Positions 1 to 10,459 of a stretch of 44,220 nt of DNA are shown here, in pieces. The notes under the pieces were generated by a model, which was not told the DNA's origin, did not search any database, and was given only the letters and a program-made list of their open reading frames with translations. The stretch lies in contig JAJJLU010003628.1 of NCBI GenBank assembly GCA_023807065.1, positions 1-44,220 on the forward strand. The letters are read 5' to 3'. Numbering within the stretch: position 1 is the stretch's first letter; every line of letters starts with the position of its first letter. The translations under genes were made by a program, and so were the position numbers. Source of the stretch: Isotricha intestinalis (taxonomy: Eukaryota; Ciliophora; Litostomatea; Vestibuliferida; Isotrichidae).

Positions 1-350
1 GGATTTTCTTTAAAATATTTATTTTCAATCATTAATTTAAAATCTTTATCTTTAATATTTAAAATAAAATCTTTTTTCTTTGATAATGCATTTAAAAATA
101 AATTATATGAATTATCATCAATAATATCATTCAAATCATTTTTAAATTCAATATAATAATCATTAATAAACACATAATCATATTTATTTATTTTTTTTTG
201 AAAAAAACATTCTTTATAATCATCAATTGATAAATCTAGTTTTTTATTAAGATAAATATTATATTTGATAATTTTAAATTTTCTCTTATCTGATATAAAA
301 GTAAAAAGTTCATTTAAAGAATAAAAAGATTTAATTTTTGAAATTCTCAT
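1..350 (-). CDS. N-terminal part of an unknown protein, cut by the left edge
   Basis: An open minus-strand frame starts at the ATG at 350-348 and runs about 116 codons to the window edge without a stop. It begins MRISKIKSFYSLNELFTFI and is rich in Lys, Asn, Ile and aromatic residues, with CDS-like codon use matching its neighbours. The opening (a short helix, then LFTFISDKRKFKIIKYN) loosely resembles the F-box-like heads that precede leucine-rich repeats in protist proteins, such as the one encoded at 38923-41073, but the similarity is too weak to name a family. No membrane segment or catalytic motif is visible in the part present. The rest of the gene lies outside the window, so function cannot be assigned. 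Confidence 0.6.
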   Translation of the reverse strand, partial: MRISKIKSFYSLNELFTFISDKRKFKIIKYNIYLNKKLDLSIDDYKECFFQKKINKYDYVFINDYYIEFKNDLNDIIDDNSYNLFLNALSKKKDFILNIKDKDFKLMIENKYFKEN

Positions 351-683
351 TTTTTATATAAATTAATAATTAATTATATTTTTAAGAATTATATAAGTAA
401 CATCAATTATAAATAAGTTTTTAAAATCTTAAAATTCAATCAATTTTCTGAAATGATTTATCTATTTAAATTGATTTCATAATCTATAAAATTCTATTGT
501 GATTATAAGTTTTTTCTTTCGAAGTATCATAGAATATTCTAATTTTTCAATCATTATTGTATTACATAAAATTTTTTTTTTTTAATTATTTTCCAATTTG
601 TTTATTTGTTAATAGTCAATTAATAATATTAATAATATTTATTATATGATATTCATTGTTATTTAATTAAATTAATATTTTAT

Positions 684-1412
684 TTAAGTTAATAAAACCC
701 AATCTAAAATTAAAAATAAAATCTTTTTTTTTAAAAAGATATTATCCATTCTAAAGAAGGGAATATTTTCTGATAAAGTATTTGATATAAATAAATTTAT
801 TGGAATTTAAATATAAATATTAGGTAGAAGATAATCAATAAATTGTAAAATTTAATTACAACAAAAATTTATTGATTTTTTCTAAATTATAAAATCATAA
901 AAAAAGTTAAAATTGAATTGTTCTTCATTATTTGATAAATATAATACAATTTTAGCTAATAAATTATAAATAATATTCTCATATTTTGTTACATTAATAT
1001 TTAATATATCTATTTAATTTGAAATCTTATATTTTTTTTCTCATCACATTCTGTGTTTGATTCCAAATTATCTGAACTAATATTATTAAATAAATCAGAA
1101 ATTAATTTGTTGATATTTTTTTACTTGTTGTTAAGAAACTTTATTTCATTTACTTTCAGTTAAATTTTTGGTATCTTTTGACTTTTCTTTCTTTTGATTT
1201 TTGTCATTTTCTTTATTATTTATTTTTACTTAATATTTCAAGATTGTAGAATTGAATTTTAAATAAAAAATTGATAAGAAGGATAATATATTAAATCAGA
1301 TATTAAAGAATTAATTTCATTTCTTTCTGTTTCATCGATATCTTCTTTTCTTTTTGAACAAAGTTCCCTTGATTATAAAGGCTCATTAATTTCACAGAAA
1401 TTTATTTCCATT
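684..1412 (-). pseudogene. Eroded protein-coding relic, family unknown
   Basis: On the minus strand an ATG at about 1412 opens a frame starting MEINFCEINEPL, then TAA, then SRELCSKRKEDIDETERNEI. After further stops and frame changes, long protein-like stretches continue, including NLLAKIVLYLSNNEEQFNF and INLFISNTLSENIPFFRMD, to a final TAA near 684. Several in-frame TAA codons sit where CAA would give Gln, as expected when C-to-T changes decay a gene. I found no GT-AG introns that remove the breaks. The rest of the 351-1819 gap (351-683 and 1413-1819) holds only A/T-rich sequence with homopolymer runs. The original family is not recognised. Confidence 0.4.
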
Positions 1413-1819
1413 TTTCTTTTTTTTAAATGTATTTATTTTAAAAACATATTTTTTTAAATAATAAAGTTGATTTATATTTTTAAATAATTTTTATTTCAAA
1501 AAAATTTGAAAAATTCAAATAAATATTTATTTAAGAAAGAAAATTTACAATTATTTTTCTTTTTTTATTTAGAAAATATAATTTTGAAAAATGTGATAAC
1601 AAAATTAAAGGTTTCAAGAATTTGTCTTCGGATTATAAATAAAAGCTCATTTTAATTTTGGATTTTTCACTCTACTTTTTCTATAAAATAATGTCAAGAA
1701 CACAAATTAATATTTATTTATAATTTATTTTAACAAATTTCAATAAATAAGAAATAATTTTATAAAAAAAACAAAAAAAAAAAAACCAAATAATATTTCT
1801 AAAATCATAAATAATAAAT

Positions 1820-2806
1820 TTATTCCTTCATAATATTTTTACAAATTATTTTATCACTTTCAAGAATTTTATCGATGATTTCAATTTTTTCATTTTCTTT
1901 TTTAACTCTAATTTTTAATTTTTCTTCTATACTTAAATGATTTTTATGTCTTTGAATAATGTTTTTAAAATTAATAGCATCAACAAATTTTAAATTACTA
2001 ATCATATTATCTAATCTTTTATTGAATCCTTGATTTTGTAAAACTTCTTCTCCGGCTTTTCCAAAAAAAGTATCAGGTCTTAAATCTTTTTCATTATCAG
2101 TCATAATAAATTTCCAATGATAAACTTTGTATTTATCTCCCATATTATTTTTAATATTATTAAATCTTATTTTATCAGTTTTTATTTGTCTTCCAACTTT
2201 TCCATTTTTATAACCTAAAACTCTAAGATTTTTAATTAAAGAAATACTATAACTTTTAGAATGATTTCTATTATTTTTTTTTCTTTTTAAAGGTTTACTA
2301 TTATATTTTTTATTTGATGAAGAATTATTTGAATTAATTGAATAAATTGTATGCAATGAATTAAGAGAATTAATATTACCATCAGTATGAAATTGACTTG
2401 AAAAAAAAGAAGATGTTTTTTTTTCATTTCTTGGTTGGTCTGAAGAAAAAGATAATATATTATTTAATTTTTCTCTTTGTTTTAATTTTTCTATTAAACA
2501 AGTCCTTGGTAAAACTGGATTTTCAGTCGCTGAAATATAATTTAAATTAGTTCTAGATTTTGGTTTTAAAAATATATTTAATTTAATGTTATCCAAATTT
2601 CTTTTTTTAAATTCCAATGATTTCTGTTTCCTTACATCTTTTGATTTGATTTTTTTTTTTAAATCACAAATTGAGGATAATATATCACCTATATATAATT
2701 TTCTTCCTTTTATTGAATCATTTATTTTTTCATATTTTATTGTCTCTAAATCTGGAAAAATTGATTTATTTAATGTTTCTTCATCTAGTTCAGATGCTTT
2801 TTCCAT
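1820..2806 (-). CDS. Hypothetical basic protein, 328 aa
   Basis: Uninterrupted 328-codon frame with an ATG in an A-rich context and a TAA stop. I do not recognise a family. The N-terminal 100 residues are Lys-rich and helical. The middle (about 125-185) is low-complexity Ser/Asn/Lys. A more ordered segment at about 185-260 contains GYKNGKVGRQIKTDKIRF and YKVYHWKFIMTDNEKDLRPDTFFG, and the last 70 residues are charged helix. There is no signal peptide or membrane segment, so a cytosolic, nuclear or cytoskeletal protein is likely. It is transcribed divergently from the cyclin gene at 3079, with 272 bases between the start codons that probably hold both promoters. Confidence 0.75.
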   Translation of the reverse strand: MEKASELDEETLNKSIFPDLETIKYEKINDSIKGRKLYIGDILSSICDLKKKIKSKDVRKQKSLEFKKRNLDNIKLNIFLKPKSRTNLNYISATENPVLPRTCLIEKLKQREKLNNILSFSSDQPRNEKKTSSFFSSQFHTDGNINSLNSLHTIYSINSNNSSSNKKYNSKPLKRKKNNRNHSKSYSISLIKNLRVLGYKNGKVGRQIKTDKIRFNNIKNNMGDKYKVYHWKFIMTDNEKDLRPDTFFGKAGEEVLQNQGFNKRLDNMISNLKFVDAINFKNIIQRHKNHLSIEEKLKIRVKKENEKIEIIDKILESDKIICKNIMKE

Positions 2807-3078
2807 TTTTTGTAAACTTTATTTTATATTATTTTAAAATTATTTTTTATAAATTTTAGAAAATTTAAATTTTATTATGTTATATTCTAGTATAAAGTGA
2901 AAAATTTAATTTATCATTTAATTAAAATAATTAATTAAAATTCTCAAGAATTAAGTTTTTTATTTATTAATAAATTATTTAAATTTATCGATTATGAGTA
3001 TACATAATTTTTTTGGAGATCAATTAATTAAATTATTCATATATAATTAAAAGTCATAAAAAACAAATTATAAATTTA

Positions 3079-3951
3079 ATGAATTACATTCAACCAATTT
3101 GTCATCATGATCATTTAATTTCAATATCTCCAGAAAATTTATTTATTTGTCCAAATAAATCTGAAAAAAAATTAAAAACCGAAAAAAACAACTTTTTAGA
3201 GTTAAATTATTTTCCAATTCTTCAAAATTTAATGATAAATATAATAGATTTTTCAATTCTTTGTCAAAAAAAAGGATATTTAAAATTAAGAAAAAAAACT
3301 ATTCTAATTCTAAAAGATATTGCAATAAGATATCATTTATGTGATAAATCTTTTCATTTAGCAATTTCTTTACTTGATAAAATTTACATGAAAATAAATG
3401 CTTTAAATGAAATTAATATAATTGCAATTTTTTGTTTAATTCTTTCTGCAAAATTTATTGAAGAAGATCCTTGCAAATCTTCATTATTAGAAAAGAACTA
3501 TTATAATCAAATTTCTTCGAATTATAAAAACGATGAAATTTATATTTTGAAATTATTGGATTATAATTTAAATTTTACAACAACATATGATATTTTAAAT
3601 TTACTTTTAACTCAACAAAGTATTTTGTTTGAAGGAGAAGAAAAAAAATATAAATTTTCTGTTTATCATTTGGCTATTGTTTATTTAAATAAATTGGTTG
3701 AAAATGATATAATTCTTTCCTTAAATCCAATTGAAATTTCTTTTGGAATTATTCAATTGATCAGAAAAAGATTAAAATTAATTCCTGATAAAAAAGAAAT
3801 TTACTATTTCTTTTTTAAAGATTATCATAAAGATTTTTCAAATGTTTATTTAATATTTTATCAACTTTTTTGTTCAAAAAATAAAAGAAAAGGAAATAAA
3901 AAAACACTTGATTATAAACTTCAAAAAAACTATCAAGAAATATTAAAATAA
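3079..3951 (+). CDS. Cyclin (cyclin-box protein)
   Basis: A 290-residue protein with one cyclin N-terminal box at roughly residues 45-180. Visible cyclin features are the helix holding AISLLDKIYMK, the CLILSAKFIEE helix with the conserved Lys (the usual LIAAKYEE motif), and NDEIYILKLLDYNLNF, matching the conserved Glu followed by LxxLxFxL. A second helical region (about 190-260) resembles a divergent C-terminal cyclin fold. Cyclins bind and activate cyclin-dependent kinases, and the box order suggests an A/B- or J-like protist cyclin, but the exact class cannot be told. No clear destruction box is seen in the short N-terminus. The TAA stop is followed by a long eroded-looking intergenic stretch. 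Confidence 0.85.
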   Translation: MNYIQPICHHDHLISISPENLFICPNKSEKKLKTEKNNFLELNYFPILQNLMINIIDFSILCQKKGYLKLRKKTILILKDIAIRYHLCDKSFHLAISLLDKIYMKINALNEINIIAIFCLILSAKFIEEDPCKSSLLEKNYYNQISSNYKNDEIYILKLLDYNLNFTTTYDILNLLLTQQSILFEGEEKKYKFSVYHLAIVYLNKLVENDIILSLNPIEISFGIIQLIRKRLKLIPDKKEIYYFFFKDYHKDFSNVYLIFYQLFCSKNKRKGNKKTLDYKLQKNYQEILK

Positions 3952-5272
3952 AAATCAGATGAAGTTATTTTAGTTGCCTAAATATTTCTTTGATAAATCC
4001 CCAAAAGATATAATAAGAATGTCTATATATATAAATATATATTTAATAAAATTTATATTTATTGAGATGAAAGGTCTTAAAATTTAATATTTGGAGTTAA
4101 AAATAGTTTAATTTATCTTTTTTCTGGGAATTAATTAAATATATTATTATTATTAGTTTAAAATAAAAATTTTAATTTTTTTTTAATGATATTTCCAAAA
4201 ACTTAACTATTTCATTTATTATTTCAAAATTATTATATTTATTCATTAATTGATTTATTTACTTTTAACTTTATTAGATAAGAATCATAATTTATTTAAA
4301 AGAACGTTAAAAAAGTTGATCAAAAATGATTAAAGTGAAATTGAAAAAATTAATTGAAAAATCCGAGAAGAAAATGTAAAACAAAAATTTCATTTAACAT
4401 TCATCGAATAAAACCTTGAAATTATATTATAAATAAAATTATTATTTTTTAAATTCTAATATAAAAAAAGAATCTTGTGTGTTATGTTATGATATTATGA
4501 GCAAATTATTTCTTATATGAAATGAAGTTAATAAAGAAAAAAAATATAAATATAAATTTTTTTTAATTGTATTGAGATAAAACTTATTTCTCTGATTTAC
4601 TTAATGCAATTAAAGATTTAATATAAAGAAAGTTAAAAATAACTTTCAACTGAATTCTCAGATTCAAGAATAAATATTAATTTATCATATAATATTGATT
4701 ACAATATTTATATTTTTTAGATACACCAAAAAGAGTATGAATATAAACTCTTTTGATTTTTAATTATTCAAAAATAGTATTTATTAATCATTGATTATAT
4801 ATATTATACATTAAATAAATAAATATCAAAATCTAAAATTTAGGTTTCAAAAGTTTTATTATTATCTAAAAATTGAATTTAAAATTAATACAATAAAATA
4901 TTACGATTGACATAAATTAACTTGATTAATTGTAATTTTTCAAATATCCTGAATGTATTTTTTTTGACTGTTTCTAATAATATAAAAATTATAAAAAACA
5001 TTTGAAGTAGAATTTAAAAAGCTTTTTATATGAAAAGAAAATTTTTTGAAAGAATAAAGTTTATTCGATGTTGTTATCATTCAATGAAAAGTATTATAAT
5101 TTGAAAAATAGATAAATATTCAATTCAAAAAATAATATAAATATAATATAATACTTGTTATTTTGTATTTTTAAATATTGAAATATTAAAATCAATTATA
5201 AAATAAATTTAATAAAAAGAATTTATATATAATGCATAAATTAATAATATATAATATTTAAATCAAAATTAA
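3952..5272. other. Long intergenic stretch with possible eroded coding remnants
   Basis: About 1.3 kb without an intact gene. On the plus strand between about 4280 and 4700 there are short protein-like runs such as NHNLFKRTLKKLIKND, ESCVLCYDIMSKLFLI and DKTYFSDLLNAIKDLI in different frames, broken by stops. They may be remnants of a dead gene, but none matches a family I know. The last 200 bases before the USP5 start are almost pure A/T and probably include its promoter. Low certainty. Confidence 0.3.
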
Positions 5273-7677
5273 ATGACTTCTACAACTGAAACAGAATGTC
5301 CTCACTTAAACACTGATATAACATACAGTGTAGCAGGGAAAAAAATATACAGAGACCAATGTTTAAAATGTTACGATGACTCAGTAAATAAAATTATATA
5401 AAAAAATTTTAATAACTAAATAAAAAAAAATAGAAATGTGAAACAGGAATAAACATATGTTTAAAATGTTTTTCTGGTTATTGTTCAAATTCAATATTTA
5501 ACCACATAAATTTACATTTCACTCAATTTCACCATCCATTAATTTTAAATATTAAAGAATACAAAGTAGAAAATCCAGAAAAAGAAAAAGAAAAACCAAC
5601 GATAACAAAATTAGCAATAGGAAAACCAGGAGGAGCTGATTTTTCAGATGAGAAATGGGAAGAATCATTAGAAATAAAATGTTTAATATGTAATAAATCA
5701 ATAGATTATTCAAAAAACCAAAAAATAAAAGATTTAGTAACTTCTATATTAAACGCATCATCAGAAAGCGAAAAAAGTAATATAAAAGCATGGGAAGAAG
5801 AAATATATCCTTGTGAACATACATTAACATTAAATCAAAATGAAGGAGTAAAAATAGCAGAAAAGTCAATAGCAAAATGTAATGATTGTGATTTATCTTC
5901 AAATTTATGGTTATGTTTAACATGTGGGAATTTATCTTGTGGTAGAAAAGAAACAGGAGGAAATGCACATGCAATTGCACATTATGAAAAAACTAAACAT
6001 CCTTTAGTTGTTAAAACTGGAACTATTACTCCTGATGGAGAAGCTTCCATTTATTGTTATTCTTGTGATAATGATGTTAAAGATAATAATTTACCTCTTC
6101 ATTTAAGTAATTTTGGTATTGATATTAATACTCAAAAAAAAACTGATAAAACTATTACTGAAATGAATTTAGATGTTAATATTAATTTAACTTTAAGTAA
6201 AACTATTGAAGAGGGAAAAGTACTTATACCTTTATATGGACCTGGAAAAACTGGTTTGGAAAATTTAGGTAATTCATGCTATTTAAATGTTATTGTTCAA
6301 ATTTTATTTTCTTTGGAAAATTTTAAAAAATGGTATTTTGATAATGCAATTGAACATTTAAATAATTGTTATAAACATCCTAGTGAATGCTATTTATGCC
6401 AAATGAGTAAAATAATGTATGGTTTACATTCTGGATTTTATTCACAAAAAAAAACTAGACAATTACCTTCCACTGAAGAAGGTAAAGAAGGAGAAATTGA
6501 AGAATATCAAGATGGGATTAAACCTAGTTCTTTTAAATTATTTTTTGGAAAAGATCATGCTGAATTTTCAACTAATAAACAACAAGATGCTTTTGAATAT
6601 ATGAATTATTTATTAGAACAATTAAAAAAATATGATAAAGTTAGAAATATTAATCCTTTAAAATTATTTGAATTTCAAATTGAAGTAAGATTGGAATGTA
6701 ATGAATGTAATAGTGTTAAATATAGGAAAAGTATTCAAAATAATTTGCAATTATCTGTTTCAAATTGGAAAGAAAAAAAAGATGAAAATTCAGAATGTAC
6801 TCTTGATGATTGTTTACAGAATTTTTTAGCAGAAGAATATGTTGATTTAGATTGCCCAATTTGTAAGAAAAAAACAAAATGGACAAAAACTCAAAGAATA
6901 TTAAATTACCCAAAATATTTAATATTAAATTTCGAAAGATTTGTATATGATTGGGTACCATTGAAATTAGAATGTAAATTTAATACAAAATTAGATGATT
7001 TTGATTTAAAAATATTAAATAGAGAACATTCAAAACCAGATGAAAAAATAATAGAAAGTGGATTAGATGAATTAAATGAAGAAGAAGAAAAAGAACCAGA
7101 ATTTAAAGAAGAAGATATAAATTTCCTTTTACAATGTGGAATACCAGAATTAGGAGCAAAATGGGCATTATATAAAAATAATAATGATCCAGAAATAGCA
7201 ATGGCATGGTATTGTGAAAATGCAGAAAATCCAGAATATAAATTACCTCTTCCTAAAATTAAAGTAAATAAAGGAAAAAATAATAATGATAATATTGATC
7301 AAAATTCAATTGATATGTTAATTGGAATGGGATTTCCAAAAGAAAAAGCAATTTATGCTTTAAAATTAAAGAATGGAAATACTGATAATGCTCTTGATTA
7401 TTTATGTTCTCATCCTGATGAAATTGTTCCTGAAAATTTAGATAATGAGAAAGATGATAAAAAAGATGAAGAAGAAGAAATTAATAAAGGAAATAATTCA
7501 ATTTATGATATTTATGCTTATTTTACTCATCTTGGAAAAAATCCTGATCATGGACATTATGTTTGTCATATTAGAGAAGAAGGAAATAAATGGATTTATT
7601 TTAATGATAATAAAGTAAATGAATGGGAAAATCCTCCTATTTATAAAGGGAATGTTTATTTTTATAAAGCTAAATAA
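5273..7677 (+). CDS. USP5: Ubiquitin carboxyl-terminal hydrolase, USP5/isopeptidase T type
   Basis: Predicted 784-residue deubiquitinase that cuts unanchored polyubiquitin chains from the free C-terminal end. Exon 1 (5273-5383, 37 codons) is joined to exon 2 (5434-7677) across a 50-base intron, and the Met at 6163 is internal. Order of domains: a variant zinc finger (about 9-90, CPHL, CLKC, CLKC, FTQFHHPL); a ZnF-UBP (about 162-265, CEHT, CNDC, CLTCGNLSCGR, HAIAHYEKTKHPL); and a USP core with catalytic Cys about 319 in NLGNSCYLN and His about 743 in GHYVCHI. Two UBA domains are inserted in the core (about 596-632 and 660-700). This double zinc finger plus double UBA layout is specific to USP5/USP13. 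It lies in a plus-strand run with 7826 and 8688. Confidence 0.95.
5384..5433 (+). other. Spliceosomal intron in the USP5 gene, 50 nt
   Basis: Begins GTAAAT and ends AATAG, with a CTAA branch-like motif (taactaaa) about 15 bases before the 3' end. It contains in-frame stops, and its removal joins codon 37 (TCA) directly to AAATGTGAA in phase 0. This restores a continuous zinc-finger sequence (CLKCYDDS followed by KCETGINICLKC). Confidence 0.88.
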
Positions 7678-7825
7678 AAAGTTTTATATTGTGAAAAAAT
7701 TTAATATTAAAAAATTTAATTGAAAAATATATGAGAAGATTATAATTATTTTTTTTATTTTTAATTTTTATTTTTAAGTTTCATTTTATAAAAAAAATCT
7801 GTTTTATTGATGTAATCAAATAATT

Positions 7826-8590
7826 ATGGAAGATAGTGGAAGTAATACAAGTGTCAATAAAAATATTAAAATTAGAAATGCCAAATCTAATATTTTAAAA
7901 TTACCTTTAATTACTCCTTTCCCAAATCAAAATAATAATAAAGAGTTTTCAATTAAAAGAAATCAAATAAATTTATTTAATTCTTTAGATACTTCTCCAA
8001 GAAAATTAGAGAAAAATGAAAAGAAAAAATCAATTCAGAGCAATCATCATTTAAATAATTCAAATATTTTAAATGATGATTTATTTAATGAAAAAATTTT
8101 TAATACTCAATTAAATGTAATTAATCCAAATAAATTTCATAACTGTGTTTTTAAAAAAATAGAGAAAAATTTAGTTTTAGATTCTGAAAAAGATAATGAA
8201 GAAAAAATTGAAACAAAGCAAAATCAAAATTTTTATAATCTAATGAAGAATTATATTCAAAATCAACTAGAAGATTATATGTTTGATAAATTATATAGAA
8301 GAAGGAATATAAATAAAAAAATAAGAAATATTGTTAAAACTGAATTAAAAAATGCAAAAAAAAAGCTTCATCGCGAAGACAATTATTCAATTTCAAAATC
8401 AATTGATTTAAAAAAACCTTTATATCTTGCAAATATAGATAAAATTAAATTTATTTCATATCAAAATCCATTTTTACAAGTTAATAGAAATGGAAATGTT
8501 CCTTATGTTTTAAATGATTCAGAAATAATGTTTAATTTATTTAAAAAAGGAATAAATATATTTAATCAAAAAGCCTCAAAACTAGTATAA
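7826..8590 (+). CDS. Hypothetical protein, 254 aa
   Basis: Continuous 254-codon frame with an ATG start and TAA stop, 148 bases after USP5 on the same strand. No family is recognised. The N-terminal half is low-complexity Asn/Lys/Ser, probably disordered. The C-terminal part (about 130-254) is helical and basic (NYIQNQLEDYMFDKLYRRRN), ending in a more hydrophobic segment with NPFLQVNRNGNVPYVLNDSE. There is no signal peptide, membrane helix or catalytic motif. It could be a small cytoskeletal or ciliary protein, but nothing in the sequence proves that. Confidence 0.75.
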   Translation: MEDSGSNTSVNKNIKIRNAKSNILKLPLITPFPNQNNNKEFSIKRNQINLFNSLDTSPRKLEKNEKKKSIQSNHHLNNSNILNDDLFNEKIFNTQLNVINPNKFHNCVFKKIEKNLVLDSEKDNEEKIETKQNQNFYNLMKNYIQNQLEDYMFDKLYRRRNINKKIRNIVKTELKNAKKKLHREDNYSISKSIDLKKPLYLANIDKIKFISYQNPFLQVNRNGNVPYVLNDSEIMFNLFKKGINIFNQKASKLV

Positions 8591-8687
8591 ATTTATTATT
8601 GAAAAATATATAAAAGAAAAAATTAAATAGTTAAAAATTATTTCAATTTTTTAATAAATAAATATTAAGTTATAATATGCAAAAAAA

Positions 8688-9236
8688 ATGAATGGTCATG
8701 AAACAACAAATTCTGAAATTCAATCACCTAAAGATTTAAATGAAATGATTGAGAATTTAGAAGAAGAATTAGAAACAGAAGAAAATTATTTTGAAAATAT
8801 GAAAAATATATATAAAATTGCTTTTGAAGAATTTGATACAGAGAAAAAAAATTATCTTTCTGCAGAACAATTAATGGATGTAATGAAAAGTTTAGGTTAT
8901 GATTTATCAAAAAATGAAATTGAAGATATGATGTTTTCAGTATTAAAAAATGAAAAAGTAAAAAAATATGATAAAATAAATTTAACTCAGTTTCAAAAAT
9001 TAATGAATATTTGGAGACCTGAAAGAGATATAGTTGATGAATATATTGAAGCTTTTAGAGTTTTTGACCAAACTGGAAATGGAAAAATTCCTATTTCTAC
9101 TTTAGAAAAAGTTCTTTATCAATTTGGAACTGATGTTACACATAAAGAAATTAGATTTATGTTAAATGATGCTAATGTTAATAATGATGGTTTTATTGAT
9201 TATCGTCAATTTGTTCGTCTTTTATTAAATAAATAA
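8688..9236 (+). CDS. EF-hand protein, calmodulin/centrin-like
   Basis: A 182-residue protein with the four-EF-hand plan of the calmodulin/centrin/troponin C group, after an acidic N-terminal helix (about 15-40). Loop 1 is degenerate (DTEKKNYLSAEQ), loop 2 is lost, loop 3 is DQTGNGKIPIST near residue 126, and loop 4 is NVNNDGFIDYRQ near 163-174. None has the full DxDxDG-I-E set: loop 3 lacks acidic residues at positions 3, 5 and 12, and loop 4 has Gln instead of Glu at 12. Calcium binding is therefore weak or lost, and a structural role, for example as a light chain or in an axoneme or centriole, is more likely. The start is the ATG in AAAAAAAATGAATGG. Confidence 0.85.
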   Translation: MNGHETTNSEIQSPKDLNEMIENLEEELETEENYFENMKNIYKIAFEEFDTEKKNYLSAEQLMDVMKSLGYDLSKNEIEDMMFSVLKNEKVKKYDKINLTQFQKLMNIWRPERDIVDEYIEAFRVFDQTGNGKIPISTLEKVLYQFGTDVTHKEIRFMLNDANVNNDGFIDYRQFVRLLLNK

Positions 9237-9674
9237 TAAATTTTATCTTATTTGAAGGTATAATTTTTAATAATGAAAAATAAAATATTTGAAAAGAATA
9301 TTTTCTTCTGAAATTCTTATCAAAAATATCATTTAATTATTTTCAAATATATCAAGGAAATTATCATATTTTAAATACTATTATTATTTTTAATATTTTT
9401 ATTTAAATTATGTATTTACATTTAAATATTAATAAATATTACTAATTGATTATATTGAATGTATTTTTATTAATTTCATCGAATAAAATCTAATAATAAA
9501 AAAGATAATAATTATTCAAGATTTAAACCAAAATCGAAAAAAAATAAATAATATAATAGTGATAATAATAATAAAAACCTTATAAATTAAAAATACCTTA
9601 AAAAATAAAAAAAATTTAATCTAATCTCCCTATTAAAAAAAATAAAATATTAAAAAAACAACAGAAAATATAAA
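9237..9674. other. Intergenic stretch, nothing recognised
   Basis: Convergent gap between the EF-hand gene and the thioredoxin-like gene. It is A/T-rich with short (TAA)n/(AATA)n runs near 9495-9570. No gene, RNA or clear terminator can be supported. Confidence 0.5.
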
Positions 9675-10154
9675 TTATTGATTTTGTATTTTTTGTAAAT
9701 TTTCTTGCCAAATTTGAATTGCTTTAAAACCTCGTTTTTCAACAGTTGTTCTTCCATCATTATCTAAAACATTTCCATTTTTATCAAAAATAATTAAAGT
9801 AGGAATAGAACTGATTCCCAATCCATCAGCAATAGCATCTTTAGATTCAGATTCAAAAGGAATAGCTAACCAAGGCATAGTTTTATAATAATCATTAAAT
9901 TCATCTTGAGTTTGATCAGAAGGACAATAAATTATTTCAATTTGTTTTTTTTCTTTATTTGCATTTTCATAAAATTTACCTAAATTTGGAGTAAAACTTC
10001 TACATGGACCACACCAATGTGCTGAAAAATATATTCCTACTATATCATTATTTAATGCTTCTTCTTTTTTAATTTTTCCATTTTTTGATAAAAATTCTAA
10101 TGGTAATGTTGGTAATATTGATTTTATGTCATATTCTGATTGAGTTAAACCCAT
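9675..10154 (-). CDS. Tryparedoxin/nucleoredoxin-like thioredoxin-fold protein
   Basis: A 159-residue single thioredoxin fold of the nucleoredoxin/tryparedoxin group, which reduces disulfides in partner proteins. The redox motif is WCGPC (Cys48, Cys51), followed by RSFTPNL as in nucleoredoxins, where the usual motif is WCPPCR; here the thioredoxin-type CGPC replaces it. The cis-proline is in SSIPTL (Pro118). The segment DQTQDEFNDYYKTMPWLAIPF is the helix and strand insertion typical of this group. There is no signal peptide. The N-terminus MGLTQS fits the pattern for N-myristoylation (Gly2, Ser6), which would place it on a membrane, as an inference. Length is normal for a single-domain member. 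Confidence 0.9.
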   Translation of the reverse strand: MGLTQSEYDIKSILPTLPLEFLSKNGKIKKEEALNNDIVGIYFSAHWCGPCRSFTPNLGKFYENANKEKKQIEIIYCPSDQTQDEFNDYYKTMPWLAIPFESESKDAIADGLGISSIPTLIIFDKNGNVLDNDGRTTVEKRGFKAIQIWQENLQKIQNQ

Positions 10155-10459
10155 TTTTTGGTTTTTTAAATCTTTTTTTTTTGTTTTTTATATAATTTTT
10201 AATGGCATTTTCTGTATTTATATATTTTTTTTAAATTTTTTTTTTTTCAAATGCTCGAATGAAAATAATTTAATTTTTATATATTTATTTTAAAAAATAT
10301 ATTTTTATAATTTTTTCTTTTATTTCAAATTGCCCATTTAATATTAATAATACCGTTAAAAAAAGAAATTCATCAAATTAATATTGAAGAAATTCATTTT
10401 GATTATTAGTTAGAAAATATTCATTCCACATTTAACCAAAGAAAGTTAAAATCCAATTT

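Noticed and set aside
6163..7677. USP5 gene starting at the Met at 6163
   Set aside because: Both zinc fingers lie upstream in frame, and a clean intron leads to a first exon at 5273.
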